Shown in pieces: positions 1-11,453 of a stretch of 64,000 nucleotides of DNA. The stretch lies in assembly GCF_029407905.1 (NCBI RefSeq), contig NW_026577882.1, positions 558,001 through 622,000 of the forward strand. Reading direction: 5' to 3'. Source of the DNA: Bubalus kerabau (Eukaryota > Chordata > Mammalia > Artiodactyla > Bovidae). The notes beneath the pieces were generated by a model, which worked only from the letters and a program-made list of their open reading frames with translations, searched no databases and was not told the DNA's origin. A program made the position numbers and the translations under genes. Position 1 is the stretch's first letter; every line of letters starts with the position of its first letter.

Positions 1-2855
1 CCCTCGAGTAAAACTGGGATGTCGGGGAACTTTTGGAGTCACATCAAAGGTGCTAAGTACCGTTTCAAACTTCAAGACGGAACGTGAGACTTCTCTTGAG
101 ACGCTGTAGCTGGCAAGGGCCTCATCTTGTGGTGACGGGTTAACCACGTCGTTTTTCTCGAGTTGTGGCGGGATTCTCGAGTTAGGTCAGGAAATTCAGG
201 CTTCCTCCTGTGTTGGCCCAGGGAAGTCCAGTCTTCCATTCGAGTTGCGAGGGAGAGCTAGGGATTGCGCTTGAGTTACTGCAGGGCAAAAGAGACCTTA
301 TCTAGGCTTGTGTCCAGGACCTAATGTTCCTCTCCAAGGGCCACAGGGATCTCAGGTTTGCATTCCAGACTCACCCAGGGAGTCAGGCCTCGTGTCGAAG
401 GGAAGCAAAGGACTCCGCTCTCCTTTCGAGTCGCGACGGGCACCTCTTGGAGCCCACTTTGTGGCCTAAAGGGAGTCAAGCCTCCTGTGAAGTTTGGAGA
501 GAGGACTTGGGACTGCTCTCCGGGCCATGCAGGAAAAGATGGCCCTCATCTCGCGATGACGAAGGGGTCTTGTGGGTTTTCTCGAGCTGCGGCGCCAGTG
601 TGGGGTTTCACACGAGGCACGACAGGGAGCTCAGGGAGCCTCTCATGTGGAGCCAGGGAAGTCAGGTCTCCATGTGCGTGGCGAGGGGGAGCGCGTTATT
701 GCTCTCGAGCCATGGTAGGGGAATCTGACCTCAAGACGCATTGAAGAAGGACTCTCGAGGTCTTTCTTCGGTTGTGGCAGGAAACCCTTATTTCCCTCGA
801 GGTTTGCCGGTGGCCTCAAGGAGCTTCTCAGAATGCCTATGAGAAGTCAGGGATACTGTGGAGATGGGAGTGGCCTCTCGGGACTCCACTGGGTTTGTTT
901 TAATGGAAGAGGGCCTCATCTCGGGTTGAGGCAGGAACCTCAGGTTTCCTCTCCATTTCTGACTCAGATCGAAGCGTGCCTGCAGAGATGGGATTGGATA
1001 CTCAGGCCTCGTCTTGTCTGAGGAAGGGAACTCCGCTTGCCTCTCTCGTTGTTTAAGGGGTGACAGGCCTGTTGTGGAGCTGTATGTGGATCCTGTGGGA
1101 TTTTCCGGACGATGAACAGGGTTGCCAGTACCCCCTCGTGTAGTGCCTTCATCCACAGGGTTGCCTTAGAAGAGGTGTCCGGGCATCGGGTTCTTATCAA
1201 GAGCAAGACCGAGAAATCGTGGTCTTTCGGCATGTGGCACCAACACTAGGCTACGTCTCGAATTTCTTCGTGAGACTGGCCTCATCCTGAGGTGCACCAT
1301 GAAGGTCGGGAACCCCTTCTAGACAAAGCAGGGGAATAGACCTTCCTGCCGTGATCAGGAGGGGAGAAGGGGCTCAAATGAAGTGGTGCCAGGACCTTCG
1401 GTGAGACCGGTATATTGGGGAACTTTTGGGGTCGCATCAAGGGTGCCAAGTAGCATTTCGAACTTTGTGACGAAACATGGGACTTCTCTTGAGACTCTGT
1501 AGCGGGCAAAGGCCTCATATTGCGATTAATGGGGAACCACGTGGTTTTTAAGAGTTGCGGCGGGATTCTCGAGTTACGACGGGAAATTCAGGCTTCCTCT
1601 TGTGTTGGCCCAGGGAAGTCCAGTCTTCCATTCGAGTTGCGAGGGAGAGCTAGGGATTGCGCTTGAGTTACTGCAGGGCAAAAGAGACCTTATCTAGGCT
1701 TGTGTCCAGGACATCATGTTCGTCTCCAGGGGGGACAGGGATCTCGGGGTTGCTTTCCTGATGCACGCGGGGAGTCAGTCCTTGTCTCGAGGGGAAGCGA
1801 AGGACTCCGCTCTCCTCTCGAGTTGCGACGGGTATCTCTTGGAGCCCACTGAGTGGCCTAAAGGGAGTCAAGCCTCCTGTGGAGTTTGGAGAGAGGACTC
1901 GGGATTGCTCTCCAGGCCATGCAGGAAAAGAAGGCCATCATCTCGCGATGAAGGGGGCATCTCGTGGGTTTTCTCGAGTTGCAGCGCCAGTGTGGGGTTT
2001 CTCATGAGGTAGTACGGGGAGCTCAGGGAGCCTCTCATGTGGCGCTTGGGAAGTCAGGTCTCCATGCGCATTGCGAGGGGGAGCGCGTCATTGCTCTAGA
2101 GTCATGGTAGGTGTATCCGGCCTCAAGAACCGTTAAAGAAGGACTTTCAAGGTGTTTCTTGGGTCACGGCAGTAAACCCTGGGTTCCCTCAACTAGTGCC
2201 GGTGGCCTCAGGGAGCTTCTCAGTGTGCCTCTGAGAAGTCAAGGATACCCTGGAGTTGGGAGGGCCCTCTCGGGACTCCACTGGGTTTGGTGCAATAGAA
2301 GAGGGCCTCATATCGAGTGGAGGCAGGAACCTCAGGGTTCATCTCCATTTCTGACTCTGATCGCAGGGTCCCTGCAGAGTTGGGACAGGAGAGTCAGGCC
2401 TCGTCTTGTAAGGAAGAATGGACCTCCGCTTGCCTCTCGAGTTATTCACGGGGTGACAGGCAACTTGTCGAACTGTGTTTGGAATCTGCGGGTTTTTCCG
2501 GACGATGCACGAGGGTGTCAGTGCCCCTTCGTGTTGTGCCTTCTTCCTCAGGGTTGTCTTTGAAGAGGTGTCCGGGCATCGGGTTCTTATCAAGAGCGGA
2601 CCGGGGAATCGGGGTCTTTCGGCATGTGTTACCACCCATGAAGCTACGTCTCAAATATTCTCATTAGACCGGCCTCATCCTGAGGTGCGCCGGGAAGGTT
2701 GGGAACCCCTTCCAGACAAAGCACGGGAGTCGACCCTCCAGTCGCAATCAGGAGGGGAGAAGTGGCTCAGATGAAGTCGTACCGGGAACCTCGGTGTTCC
2801 CCTCGAGAGAGACCAGGGTGTCGGGGAACTTTTGGAATCGCATCAAGGGTGCCAA

Positions 2856-2880
2856 GTTTTCACACTTGAAGTGTGAAAAC
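2856..2880. repeat. Perfect 12-bp inverted repeat in a satellite monomer
   Basis: The 12-base arm GTTTTCACACTT is followed by one base and then its exact reverse complement, AAGTGTGAAAAC. Other monomers have a plain sequence here (CCGTTTCGCACTTCAAG). The arm duplicates and inverts local sequence and replaces the ACCGTTTCGC portion, as expected of a replication template switch. It could extrude as a hairpin. Seen only in this monomer. Confidence 0.85.
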
Positions 2881-3293
2881 ACTTCAAGAAGAATCCTGGG
2901 ACTTCTCTTTAGACGCTGTAGCTGGCAAGGGCCTCATCTTGCGATGACGGGGTAACCATGTGGTTTTTCTCGAGTTTCAGCGGGATTCTCGAGTTATGAT
3001 GGGGAATTCAGGCTTCCTCTTGTGTTGGCCCAGGGAAGTCCAATCTTCCATTGGAGTTGTGAGAGAGAGCTAGGGATTGCTCTCGAGTCACTTCAGGGCA
3101 AAAGAGACCTCATCTAAGCTTGTGTCCAGGACCTAATGTTCCTCTCCAGGGGCGACAGAGATCTCGGGGTTGCATTTTAGATGCACCCGAGGAGTCAGGC
3201 CTCATCTCGAGAGGAAGGAAAGGACTCTGCTCTGCTCTCGAGTCCCGACGGGTATTTCTTGGAGACCACTGAGTGGCCTAAAGGGAGTCAAGC

Positions 3294-3303
3294 CTCCTGT
3301 GGA
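3294..3303. repeat. Probable left target-site duplication of the L1
   Basis: CTCCTGTGGA sits directly beside the L1 oligo(dT/A) tract. It matches CTCTTGTGGA at 11454-11463 in 9 of 10 positions. This is shorter and less exact than a young L1 target duplication usually is, consistent with age or partial satellite conversion. Confidence 0.55.
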
Positions 3304-3510
3304 TTTTTTTTTAAATTTTATTTTATTTTTAAACTTTACATAATTGTATTAGTTTTTCCAAATATCAAAATGAATCCGCCTCAGGTATACATGTGCTCCC
3401 CATCCTGAACCCTCCTCCCTCCTCCCCCCCATAGCATCCCTCTGGGTCGTCCCAGTGCACTAGCCCCAAGCATCCAGTGTCATGCATCAAACCTGGACTG
3501 GCAACTCTTT
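3304..3510 (-). other. L1 3' UTR and poly(A) tail
   Basis: On the element strand this segment follows the end of ORF2 and finishes in an A-rich tract (T-rich on the plus strand, 3304-3333). It includes a pyrimidine/purine-biased stretch (CCTCCTCCCCCCC-like at about 3410-3430), typical of mammalian L1 3' UTR polypurine tracts. No coding content is seen. Confidence 0.75.
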
Positions 3511-6500
3511 TCATACATGATATTTTACATGTTTCAATGCCATTCTCCCACATCTTCCCACCTTCTCCCTCTCCCACAGAGTCCATAAGACTCTTCTATA
3601 CATCAGTGTCTCTTTTGCTGTCTCGTACTCAGGGTTATTGTTACCGTCTTTCAAAGTTCCATATATATGCGTTAGTATACTGTATTGGTGTTTTTCTTTC
3701 TGGCTTACTTCACTCTGTATAATAGGCTCCAGTTTCATCCACCTCATTAGAACTGACTCATTCTATTCTTTTTAATGGCGGAGTAATACTCCATTGTGTA
3801 TATGTACCACAGCTTTCTTATCCATTCATCTGCTGATGGACATCTAGGTTGTTTCCATGTCCTGGCTATTAGAAACAGTGCTGCGATGAACATTGGGGTA
3901 CACGTGTCTCTTTCCCTTCTGGTTTCCTCAGTGTGTATGCCCAGCAGTGGGATTGCTGGATCATAAGGCAGTTCTATTTCCAGTTGTTTAAGGAATCTCC
4001 ACACTGTTCTCCATAGTGGCTGTACTAGTTTGCATTCCCACCAACAGTGTAAGAGGGTTCCCTTTTCTCCACACCCTCTCCAGCATTTATTATTTGTAGA
4101 CTTTTGGATTGCAGCCATTCTGACTGGTGTGAAATGGTACCTCATAGTGGTTTTGATTTGCATTTCTATGATAATGAGTGATTTTGAGCATCTTTTCATG
4201 TGTTTGTTAGCCATCTGTATGTCTTCTTTGGAGAAATGTCTATTTAGTTCTTTGGCCCATTTTTTGATTGGGTCATCTATTTTTCTGGAGTTGAGCTGTA
4301 GGTGTTGCTTGTATATTTTTGAGATTAGTTGTTTGTCAGTTGCTTCATTTCCTATTATTTTCTCCCATTCCGAAGGCTGTCTTTTCACCTTGCTAATAGT
4401 TTGCTTTGATGTGCAGAAGCTTTTAAGGTTAATTAGGTCCCATTTGTTTATTTTTGTTTTGATTTCCAATATTCTGGGAGGTGGGTCATAGAGGATCCTG
4501 CTGTGATGTATTTCAGAGAGTGTTTTGCCTATGTTCTCCTCTAGGAGTTTTATAGTTTCTGGTCTTACGTTTAGATCTTTAATCCATTTTGAGTTTATTT
4601 TTGTGTATTGTGTTAGAAAGTGTTCTAGTTTCATTCTTTTACAAGTGGTTGACCAGATTTCCCAGCACCACTTGTTAAAGAGATTGTCTTTAATCCATTG
4701 TATATTTTTGCCTCCTTTGTCAAAGATAAGGTGTCCATATGTGTGTGGATTTATCTCTGGGCTTTCTATTTTGTTCCACTAATCTATATTTCTGTCTTTG
4801 TGCCAGTACCATACTGTCTTGATAACTGTGGCTTTGTAGCGGAGCCTGAAATCAGGTAGGTTGATTCCTCCAGTTCCGTTCTTCTTTCTCAAGATCGCTT
4901 TGGCTATTCGAGGTTTTTTGTATTTCCATACAAATTGTGAAATTATTTGTTCTAGCTCTGTGAAGAATACTGTTGGTAGCTTGATAGGGATTGCATTGAA
5001 TCTATAAATTGCCTTGGGTAGTATACTCATTTTCACTATATTGATTCTTCCAATCCATGAACATGGTATATTTCTCCACCTATTAGTGTCCTCTTTGATT
5101 TCTTTCACCAGTGTTTTATAGTTTTCTATATATAGGTCTTTAGTTTCTTTAGGTAGGTATATTCCTAAGTATTTTATTCTTTCCGTTGCAATGGTGAATG
5201 AAATTGTTTCCTTAATTTCTCTTTCTGTTTTCTCATTATTAGTGTATAGGAATTCAAGGGATTTCTGTGTGTTGATTTTATATCCTGCAACTTTACTATA
5301 GTCATTGGCTACTTCTAGTAATTTTCTGGTGGAGTCTTTAGGGTTTTCTATGTAGAGGATCATGTCATCTGCAAACAGTGAGAGTTTTACTTCTTCTTTT
5401 CCAATTTGGATTCCTTTTGTTTCTTTTTCTGCTCTGATTGCTGTGGCCAAAACTTCCAAAGCTATGTTGAATAGTAATGGTGAAAGTGGGCACCCTTGTC
5501 TTGTTCCTGACTTTAGAGGAAATGCTTCCAATTTTTCACCATTGAGGATAATGTTTGCTGTGGGTTTGTCATATATAGCTTTTATTATGTTGAGGTATGT
5601 TCCTTCTATTCCTGCTTTCTGGAGAGTTTTTATCATAAATGGATGTTGAATTTTGTCAAAGGCTTTCTCTGCATCTATTGAGAAAATCATATGGTTTTTA
5701 TTTTTCAATTTGTTAAGGTGGTGTATTACATTGATTGATTTGTGGATATTGAAGAATCCTTGCATCCCTGGGATAAAGCCCACTTGGTCATGGTGTATGA
5801 TCTTTTTAATGTGTTGTTGGATTCTGATTGCTAGAATTTTGTTAAGGGTTTTTGCATCTATGTCATCAGTGATATTGGCCTGTAGTTTTCTTTTTTTGTG
5901 GGATCTTTGTCAGGTTTTGGTATTAGGCTGATGGTGGCCTCATAGAATGAGTTTGGAACTTTACCTTCCTCTGCAATTTTCTGGAAGAGTTTGAGCAGGA
6001 TAGGTGTTAGCTCTTCTCTAAATTTTTCGTAGAATTCAGCTGTGAAGCCATCTGGACCTGGGCTTTTGTTGGCTGGAAGATTTTTGATTACAGTTTCAAT
6101 TTCCGTGCTTGTGATGGGTCTGTTAAGATTTTCTAGTTCTTCCCTGGTCCAGTTTTGGAAAGTTGTACTTTTCTAAGAATTTGTCCATTTCTTCCACGTT
6201 GTCCATTTTATTGGCATATAATTGTTGATAGTAGTCTCTTATGATCCTTTGTATTTCTGTGTTTTCTGTTGTGATCTCTCCATTTTCATTTCTAATTTTA
6301 TTGATTTGATTTTTCTCCCTTTGTTTCTTGATGAGTCTGGCTAATGGTTTGTCAATTTTATTTATCGTTTCAAAGAACCAGCTTTTGGTTTTGTTGATTT
6401 TTGCTATGGTCTCTTTTGTTTCTTTTGCATTTATTTCTGCTCTAATTTTTAAGATTTCTTTCCTTCTACTAACCCTGGGGTTCTTCATTTCTTCCTTTTC

Positions 6501-7469
6501 TAGTTGCTTTAGGTGTAGAGTTAGGTTATTTATTTGACCTTTTTCTTGTTTCTTGAGGTGTGCCTGTATTGCTATGAACTTTCCCCTTAGGACTGCTTTT
6601 ACCGTGTCCCACAAGTTTTGGGTTGTTCTGTTTTCATTTTCATCCGTTTCTATGCAAATTTTGATTTCTTTTTTGATTTCTTCTGTGATTTGTTGGTTAT
6701 TCAGCAGCGTGTTGTTCAGCCTCTATATGTTGGAATTTTTAATAGTTTTTCTCCTGTAATTGAGATCTAATCTTACTGCATTGTGGTCAGAAAAGATGCT
6801 TGGAATGATTTCTATTTTTTTGAATTTACCAAGGCTAGCTTTATGGCCCAGGATGTGATCTATCCTGGAGAAGGTTCCATGTGCACTTTAGAAAACGGTG
6901 AAATTCATTGTTTTGGGATGAAATGTCCTATAGATATCAATTAGGTCTAACTGGTCTATTGTATCATTTAAAGTTTGTGTTTCCTTGTTAAATTTCTGTT
7001 TAGTTGATCTATCCATAGGTGTGAGTGGGGTATTAAAATCTCCAACTATTATTGTGTTAGTGTTAATTTCTGCTTTCATACTTGTTAGCATTTGTCTTAC
7101 ATACTGTGGTGCTCCTGCGTTGGGTGCATATATATTTATAATTGTTATATCTTCTTCTTGGATTGATCCTTTGATCATTATGTAGTGACCTTCTTTGTCT
7201 CTTTTCACAGCCTTTGTTTTAAAGTCTATTTTATCTGATATGAGTATCGCTACTCCTGCTTTCTTTTGGTCCCTATTTGCATGGAAAATCTTTTTCCAGC
7301 CCTTCACTTTCAGTCTGTATGTATCCCCTGTTTTGAGGTGGGTCTCTTGTAGACAACATATGTAGGGGTCTTGTTTTTGTATCCATTCAGCCAGTCTTTG
7401 TCTTTTGGTTGGAGCATTCAACCCATTTACGTTTAAGGTAATTACTGATAAGTATGATCCCATTGCCAT
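3511..7469 (-). pseudogene. L1 ORF2 (endonuclease / reverse transcriptase), disrupted
   Basis: Encoded an L1 ORF2 protein of about 1,275-1,320 residues that nicks target DNA and reverse-transcribes L1 RNA. Start at 7469 (MAMGSYLSVITLNVNGLN), the N-terminus of the AP-like endonuclease; catalytic-type motifs LQETH and GDFN follow within the first 150 residues. The endonuclease frame stops at 6888-6890, and a second stop follows near 6722. The 6614-6123 segment is the linker; a frameshift near 6125 and a compensating one near 5880-5910 flank the next part. The 5783-4779 segment is the RT core with GFIPGMQG, FDKIQHPF, GTRQGCPLSPLLFNI and the catalytic FADDMILYI. A CAG-to-TAG type nonsense change at about 4776-4778 separates the C-terminal domain (4634-3747, with a WWECKLVQPLW-type cysteine-rich region). 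A small insertion near 3765 shifts the last ~80 codons into the frame of 3747-3511. Non-functional. Confidence 0.92.
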
Positions 7470-7494
7470 TTACTTTATTGTTTGGGGTTCGAAT

Positions 7495-8431
7495 TTATAC
7501 ACCGTTTTTGTGTTTCCTGTTTAGTATTTGTTGGAGAGCTGGTTTGGTGGTGCAGAATTCTCTCAGCTTTTGCTTGTCTGAAAAGCTTTTGATTTCTCAT
7601 TCATACTTGAATGAGATCCTTGCTGGGTACAATAATCTGGGCTGTAGGTTATTTTCTTTCATCATTTTAAGTATGTCTTGCCATTCCCTCCTTGCTTGAA
7701 GAGTTTCTATTGAAAGATCAGCTGTTATCCTTATGGCAATTCCCTTGTGTGTTATTTGTTGTTTTTCCCTTGCTGCTTTTCATATTTGTTCTTTGTGTTT
7801 GATTTTTGTTAATGTGATTAATATGTGTCTTGGGGGGTTTCGCCTTGACTTTATCCTGTTTGGGACTCTCTGGGTTTCTTGGACTTGAGTGAGTATTTCC
7901 TTCCCCATTTTAGGGAAGTTTTCAACTATTATCTCCTCAAGTATTTTCTCACGGTCTTTTTTTTTTGTCTTCTTCTTCTGGGACCCCTATGATTCGAATG
8001 TTGTAGCGTTTAATATTGTCCTGGAGGTCTCTGAGATTGTGCTCATTTCTTTTAATTCGTTTTTCATTTATCCTCTCTGATTCATTTATTTCTACCATTC
8101 TATCTTCGAATTCACTAATCCTATCTTCTGCCTCTGTTATTCTACTATTTGTTGCCTCCAGAGTGTTTTTAGTTTCATTTATTGCATTATTCATTATATA
8201 TTGACTCTTTTTTTATTTCTTCTAGGTCCTTGTTAAACCTTTCTTGCATCTTCTCAATCCTTGTCTCCAGGCTATTTATCTGTGATTCCATTTTAATTTC
8301 AAGATTTTAGATCCATTTCACTCTCCTTATTCGGAATTCTTTATCAGGTAGATTCCCTATCTCTTCCTCTTTTGTTTGGTTTGGTGGGCATTTATCCTTT
8401 CCTTTATCTGCTGGGTATTCCTCTGTCTCAT
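7495..8431 (-). pseudogene. L1 ORF1 (RNA-binding chaperone), disrupted
   Basis: Encoded the L1 ORF1 protein, a trimeric coiled-coil RNA-binding chaperone of the L1 particle, usually ~310-340 residues. Seen: an N-terminal part around 8330-8431; a coiled-coil stretch at 8194-7949 (NNAINETKNTLEATNSRITE, DRISEFEDRMVEINESE) ending in the conserved IRIIGVPEEEDKKK motif; and C-terminal-domain sequence with REEWQDILK, LLYPARISFKYE and TTKPALQQIL at about 7690-7520. The stop at 7495-7497 is 25 bp upstream of the ORF2 ATG, the usual bicistronic spacing. Damage: an expanded A-run (T-run at about 7958-7968) causes a frameshift after PEEEDKKK, there are in-frame stops near 7610 and 8309, and another stop at about 8204. 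The start chosen at 8431 (MRQRNTQQ) is the best candidate but uncertain. Confidence 0.85.
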
Positions 8432-8977
8432 CTTGTTTAAATTTCTGAGTTTGGGGTGTCCTTTCTGTATTCTGGCAGTTTGTGGAGTTCTTTACTGTGG
8501 CATTTCCTCGCTGTGTGTGGGTTTGTACAGGTGTCTTGTCAAGGTTTCCTGGTTAGGGAAGCTTGTGTCCGTGTTCTGGTGGGTGGAGCTGTATTTCTTC
8601 TCTCTGGAGTGCAATGAAGTGTCCAGTAATGAGTTATGAGATATCTGTGGTTTTGGGATGACTTTGGGCAGCCTGTATCTTGAAGCTCAGGGCTGCGTTC
8701 CTTTGTTGCTGGAGAATTTGCTTGGTATGTCTTGCCCTGGAACTTGTTGGCCCTTGTGTGGTGCTTGATTTCAGTGTCGGTATGGAGGCATTTTATGAGC
8801 TCCTGTCAATTAATGTTCCTTGGAGTCAGGAGTTCCCTGGAGGCAGGGTTTGGACTTAAGCCTCCTGCTTCCAGTTATCTGTCTTACTTTTACAGTAGTT
8901 TCAAAACTTCTCCTTCTATACAGCACCATTGATAAAACATCTACGTTAAAGAAGAAAAGTTTCTCTACTGTGAGGGT

Positions 8978-9405
8978 CACTCAGAAAGGTTCACAGCGTT
9001 ACATGGAGAAGAGAAGAGGGAGGAGGGAGTTAGAGGTGACCCAAATGAGATCAGGTGGAATCAATAGTGGAGAGAGTGGGCTTGCCAGTAGTCACTTCCT
9101 TATGTGCACTCCACAACTGGACCGCTCAGAGATGTTCACAGAGTTATACAGAGACGAGAAGAAGGAGGAAGGAGACAGAGGTGGCCAGAAGGATAAAAGG
9201 GGGGAATGAAAAGGAGGGAGACAGATCCAGCCAGTAATCAGTTCCCTAAGTGTTCTCCACCGTCTGGAATACACAGAAATTCACAGAGTTGGGTAGAGTA
9301 GAGAGGGGTTAGGGAGGAGACACAGGCGACCTGGTGGAGAAAAAGGAGAGTCCAAAGGGAGAGAGAGCAGTCAAGCCAGTAATCTCGCTCCCTAGTGAAA
9401 AATGG
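8978..9405. repeat. Three tandem ~145-bp repeats in the L1 5' UTR
   Basis: Copies begin at about 8978, 9122 and 9267. Shared anchors in order are CAGAAAGGTTCACAG / CAGAGATGTTCACAG / CAGAAATTCACAG, then a GAGAAG-GGAGGA purine tract, then GCCAGTAGTCACTTCC / GCCAGTAATCAGTTCC / GCCAGTAATCTCGCTCC. The copies are diverged from one another, so the duplication is older than this insertion. Confidence 0.8.
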
Positions 9406-9429
9406 GTACTGAAGATTGGGTTCTTAAAG

Positions 9430-9903
9430 GTACAAAATTGGTAACAAATACATAAAAGCAAAAATTAAAAATCTAGAGTAGAGTTTGGACTTTCAAAAAT
9501 ACGATGTTAAAGAAAAGAAGAAGGAAAAGAAAGAGAGAAAAAACGAACAAAGAAAAACAAACAAGGTCGCAAAAATTATCAAGAAAATACAGGTACAAAA
9601 TTGATAACTAATACCAAAAAGCAAAAATTAAAAATCTAGAGTAGAGTTTGGAATTTCAAAAATACAATGTTAAAAAAACGGAAGAAGAAAACTAAAGAGA
9701 AAACAAACAAACAAAAACAAGCAGTGTCGCAAAAATTATAAAGAAACTACAGGTACAAAATTGATATCAAATACCAAAAAGCATAAATTAAAAATCTAGA
9801 GTAGGTTTTGGAATTTCAAAAATACAATGATAAAGAAAAGAAGAAAAAAAAACAAAACAAAAAAACACGGTCAAAAAATTATTATATATATATATATATA
9901 TAT
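9430..9903. repeat. Three tandem ~160-bp A-rich repeats and (TA)n in the L1 5' UTR
   Basis: Each copy starts with GGTACAAAATTG or AGGTACAAAATTGATA (about 9430, 9591, 9751), contains AAATTAAAAATCTAGAGTAG and TTTCAAAAATAC, and ends in an adenine-rich run with AAACAAACAA-type simple sequence. The last copy runs into a (TA)n stretch at about 9883-9903. It lies in the L1 5' UTR, upstream of ORF1 on the element strand. Confidence 0.8.
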
Positions 9904-11453
9904 GAAGTTTGCTGAAGAAGAAAAAAATAGGGTCTTTTTTTTGCAAAGTAATAGGTTATAAAAGTGAAAATTAAAGGAACAATAGAGGACTTAAAATTAA
10001 AAAAAATTAAAAAAAAGAATGAATGATCATAAAAATATATCTAGGACTTTCTCTGGTTTTGTTGTGAGTATCGTGGGTTCAGTTCATTTTTGGCTAGTTC
10101 CTTGGTCCGACTTATATTTCTCAAGATCTATAGGCGCCTTCCTATGTAGTCCTAGTAACCACAGGGTTTTAATCTATTGCCTGTAGCTTCCAAGGCGATT
10201 CCCTCTGTTATAGCTTCTTTTGTTTGCTGGTCTCTTCAGTGTCTGGTTTACGCCCTGACACAAAGGGGACGGTGGAGGACACTTTTTTTTTTTAGGCTCA
10301 CTTGTTCAATTGCGCTGTGGGGAGGGAGGGAGGGATGCTGCAAACAAATAACACTGGCGTGCGCTCGCAGTGCCTCAGCCACACTGGGTCTGCCCCCGCT
10401 CACGGCACGTGTAGCCTCCCTGCCCACACTGCTCGGGCTCTAGGTTGTTCCACCGGGAACAATCCGAGGCTGGCCCTGGGCTGCATGCACCTCCCAGGTC
10501 CAAGCCGCTCAGGTTCAGGCACTCGGGTAGTCCTCAGAGGCACAGACTCGGTTGGGCCTGCGTTTTGTGCTCTTCCCAGGTCCGAGCAGCTCAGGTGATG
10601 AGGTGTTTGGCGAGCGCCAATGTTGTGACTTATCGCCTCCCCGCCACTCGGTTATCTGGGTGTAAAACAGGCGCACCTTCTCAGGCAGATGTTGACCGTC
10701 CAGATCCCCAAGAAGTTTTAGTTAGCAAAGAAGGCTGCTTACAGTTTTATAGATAATGTCTCTCTGGGGCTGCGATTGCCCCCTTCCGGCTCTGGCTGCC
10801 TGTCACCGGAGGGGGAAGGTCTGCAGCCGGCTATCTCTGTTCAGTCCTTTGTTCCGTGCGCGGGCCTGGCGGTGTCTTAGGTTAGGGCTGGCTTTTTGCG
10901 TGGTAGATATCCCAGAGTCTGGTTTGCTAGCTCAAGTTATTTCGTTCAGATAGCGCTCAGGGTATTCAGGCCAGATTCTTACTCTAAGCGATGCAGCCCG
11001 CGCCGCACCTCCCTGCCCAGCCCCTGCTTGCTAATGGTGTGAGCAGGCGTCTGCACTGCTTCGCGGCTGGGGGAGTTACCGTAGGGCTTGCAGTCTGCGA
11101 GTTTTAATTGTTTATTTATTTTTATCCCCCTTATGTTGCCCTTTGTGCTTCCAAAGCTTGGCAAAGATTTGGCAGTGAAACGCTTTCCTGGTGTTTGGAA
11201 ACTTTTCTCTTTTTAAGACTATCTTCCCGGGACAGAAATCCCTCCCTCCCTCTTTTGTCTCTTTTTTTGTCTTTTATACTTTTTCCTACCTACTTTCCAA
11301 GAGTTGGGTTGCTTTTCTGGGTGCCTGATGTCCTCTGGCAGCATTCATAAGTTGTATTGTGGAATTTACTCGACGTTTAAATGCTCTTTTGATGAAATTG
11401 TTTGGGGGGGGAAAGAGTTCTCCCCGTCCTACTCCTCAGCAATCTTGGCTCCT

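Larger units (their letters stand above)
1..3303. repeat. Bovine satellite I (1.715-type) tandem array, left segment
   Basis: About 2.4 monomers of a ~1.40 kb CpG-rich satellite. The recurring landmark CCATGCAGGAAAAG lies at about 525 and 1917 (spacing 1392); the third copy is interrupted by the L1 at 3304. Inside each monomer, short degenerate subrepeats containing CTCGAG or TTCGAG followed by a GTTGCGAGGG- or GTCGCGACGGG-like core recur, which fits the known 31-bp substructure of bovine satellite I. The family name is from recognition of the sequence, not from a search. Bovine satellite I is known to be pericentromeric, and CpG methylated in somatic cells. No credible coding sequence: open frames occur on both strands because the repeat has few stop codons, and they are not conserved as reading frames between monomers. 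Confidence 0.9.
3304..11453 (-). mobile_element. Near-full-length ruminant L1 (L1-BT type), inactive
   Basis: An ~8.15 kb non-LTR retrotransposon inserted on the minus strand into a satellite monomer. The left end is a T-rich tract (poly(A) on the element strand). Going right there is a 3' UTR, ORF2 (3511-7469), ORF1 (7495-8431) and a ~3 kb 5' UTR ending in a G/C-rich 5' edge. Satellite sequence on the two sides (CTGTGGA before, CTTTGGAGAGAG after) joins in register, so nothing but the insertion disturbs the monomer. The size is close to the ~8.4 kb I recall for full-length cattle L1. Both ORFs carry stops and frameshifts, so the copy cannot retrotranspose by itself. Confidence 0.93.
8432..11453 (-). 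promoter_or_regulatory. L1 5' UTR with internal promoter region
   Basis: About 3 kb upstream of ORF1 on the element strand. It has three zones: near ORF1, a purine-rich tandem repeat (8978-9405); then an A-rich tandem repeat and a TA run (9430-9903); then a GC- and CpG-richer zone (about 10180-11100) leading to the 5' edge near 11453. L1 5' UTRs act as internal RNA polymerase II promoters, and the CpG-rich 5' zone is where that activity would be expected. This is family knowledge; no core promoter element is evident by eye. The small open frames here are not conserved L1 proteins. Confidence 0.7.

Noticed and set aside
8376..8932. Plus-strand frames over the L1 5' UTR and ORF1 N-terminus
   Set aside because: They are antisense shadows of L1 sequence. 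L1 ORF1 and ORF2 are on the minus strand.
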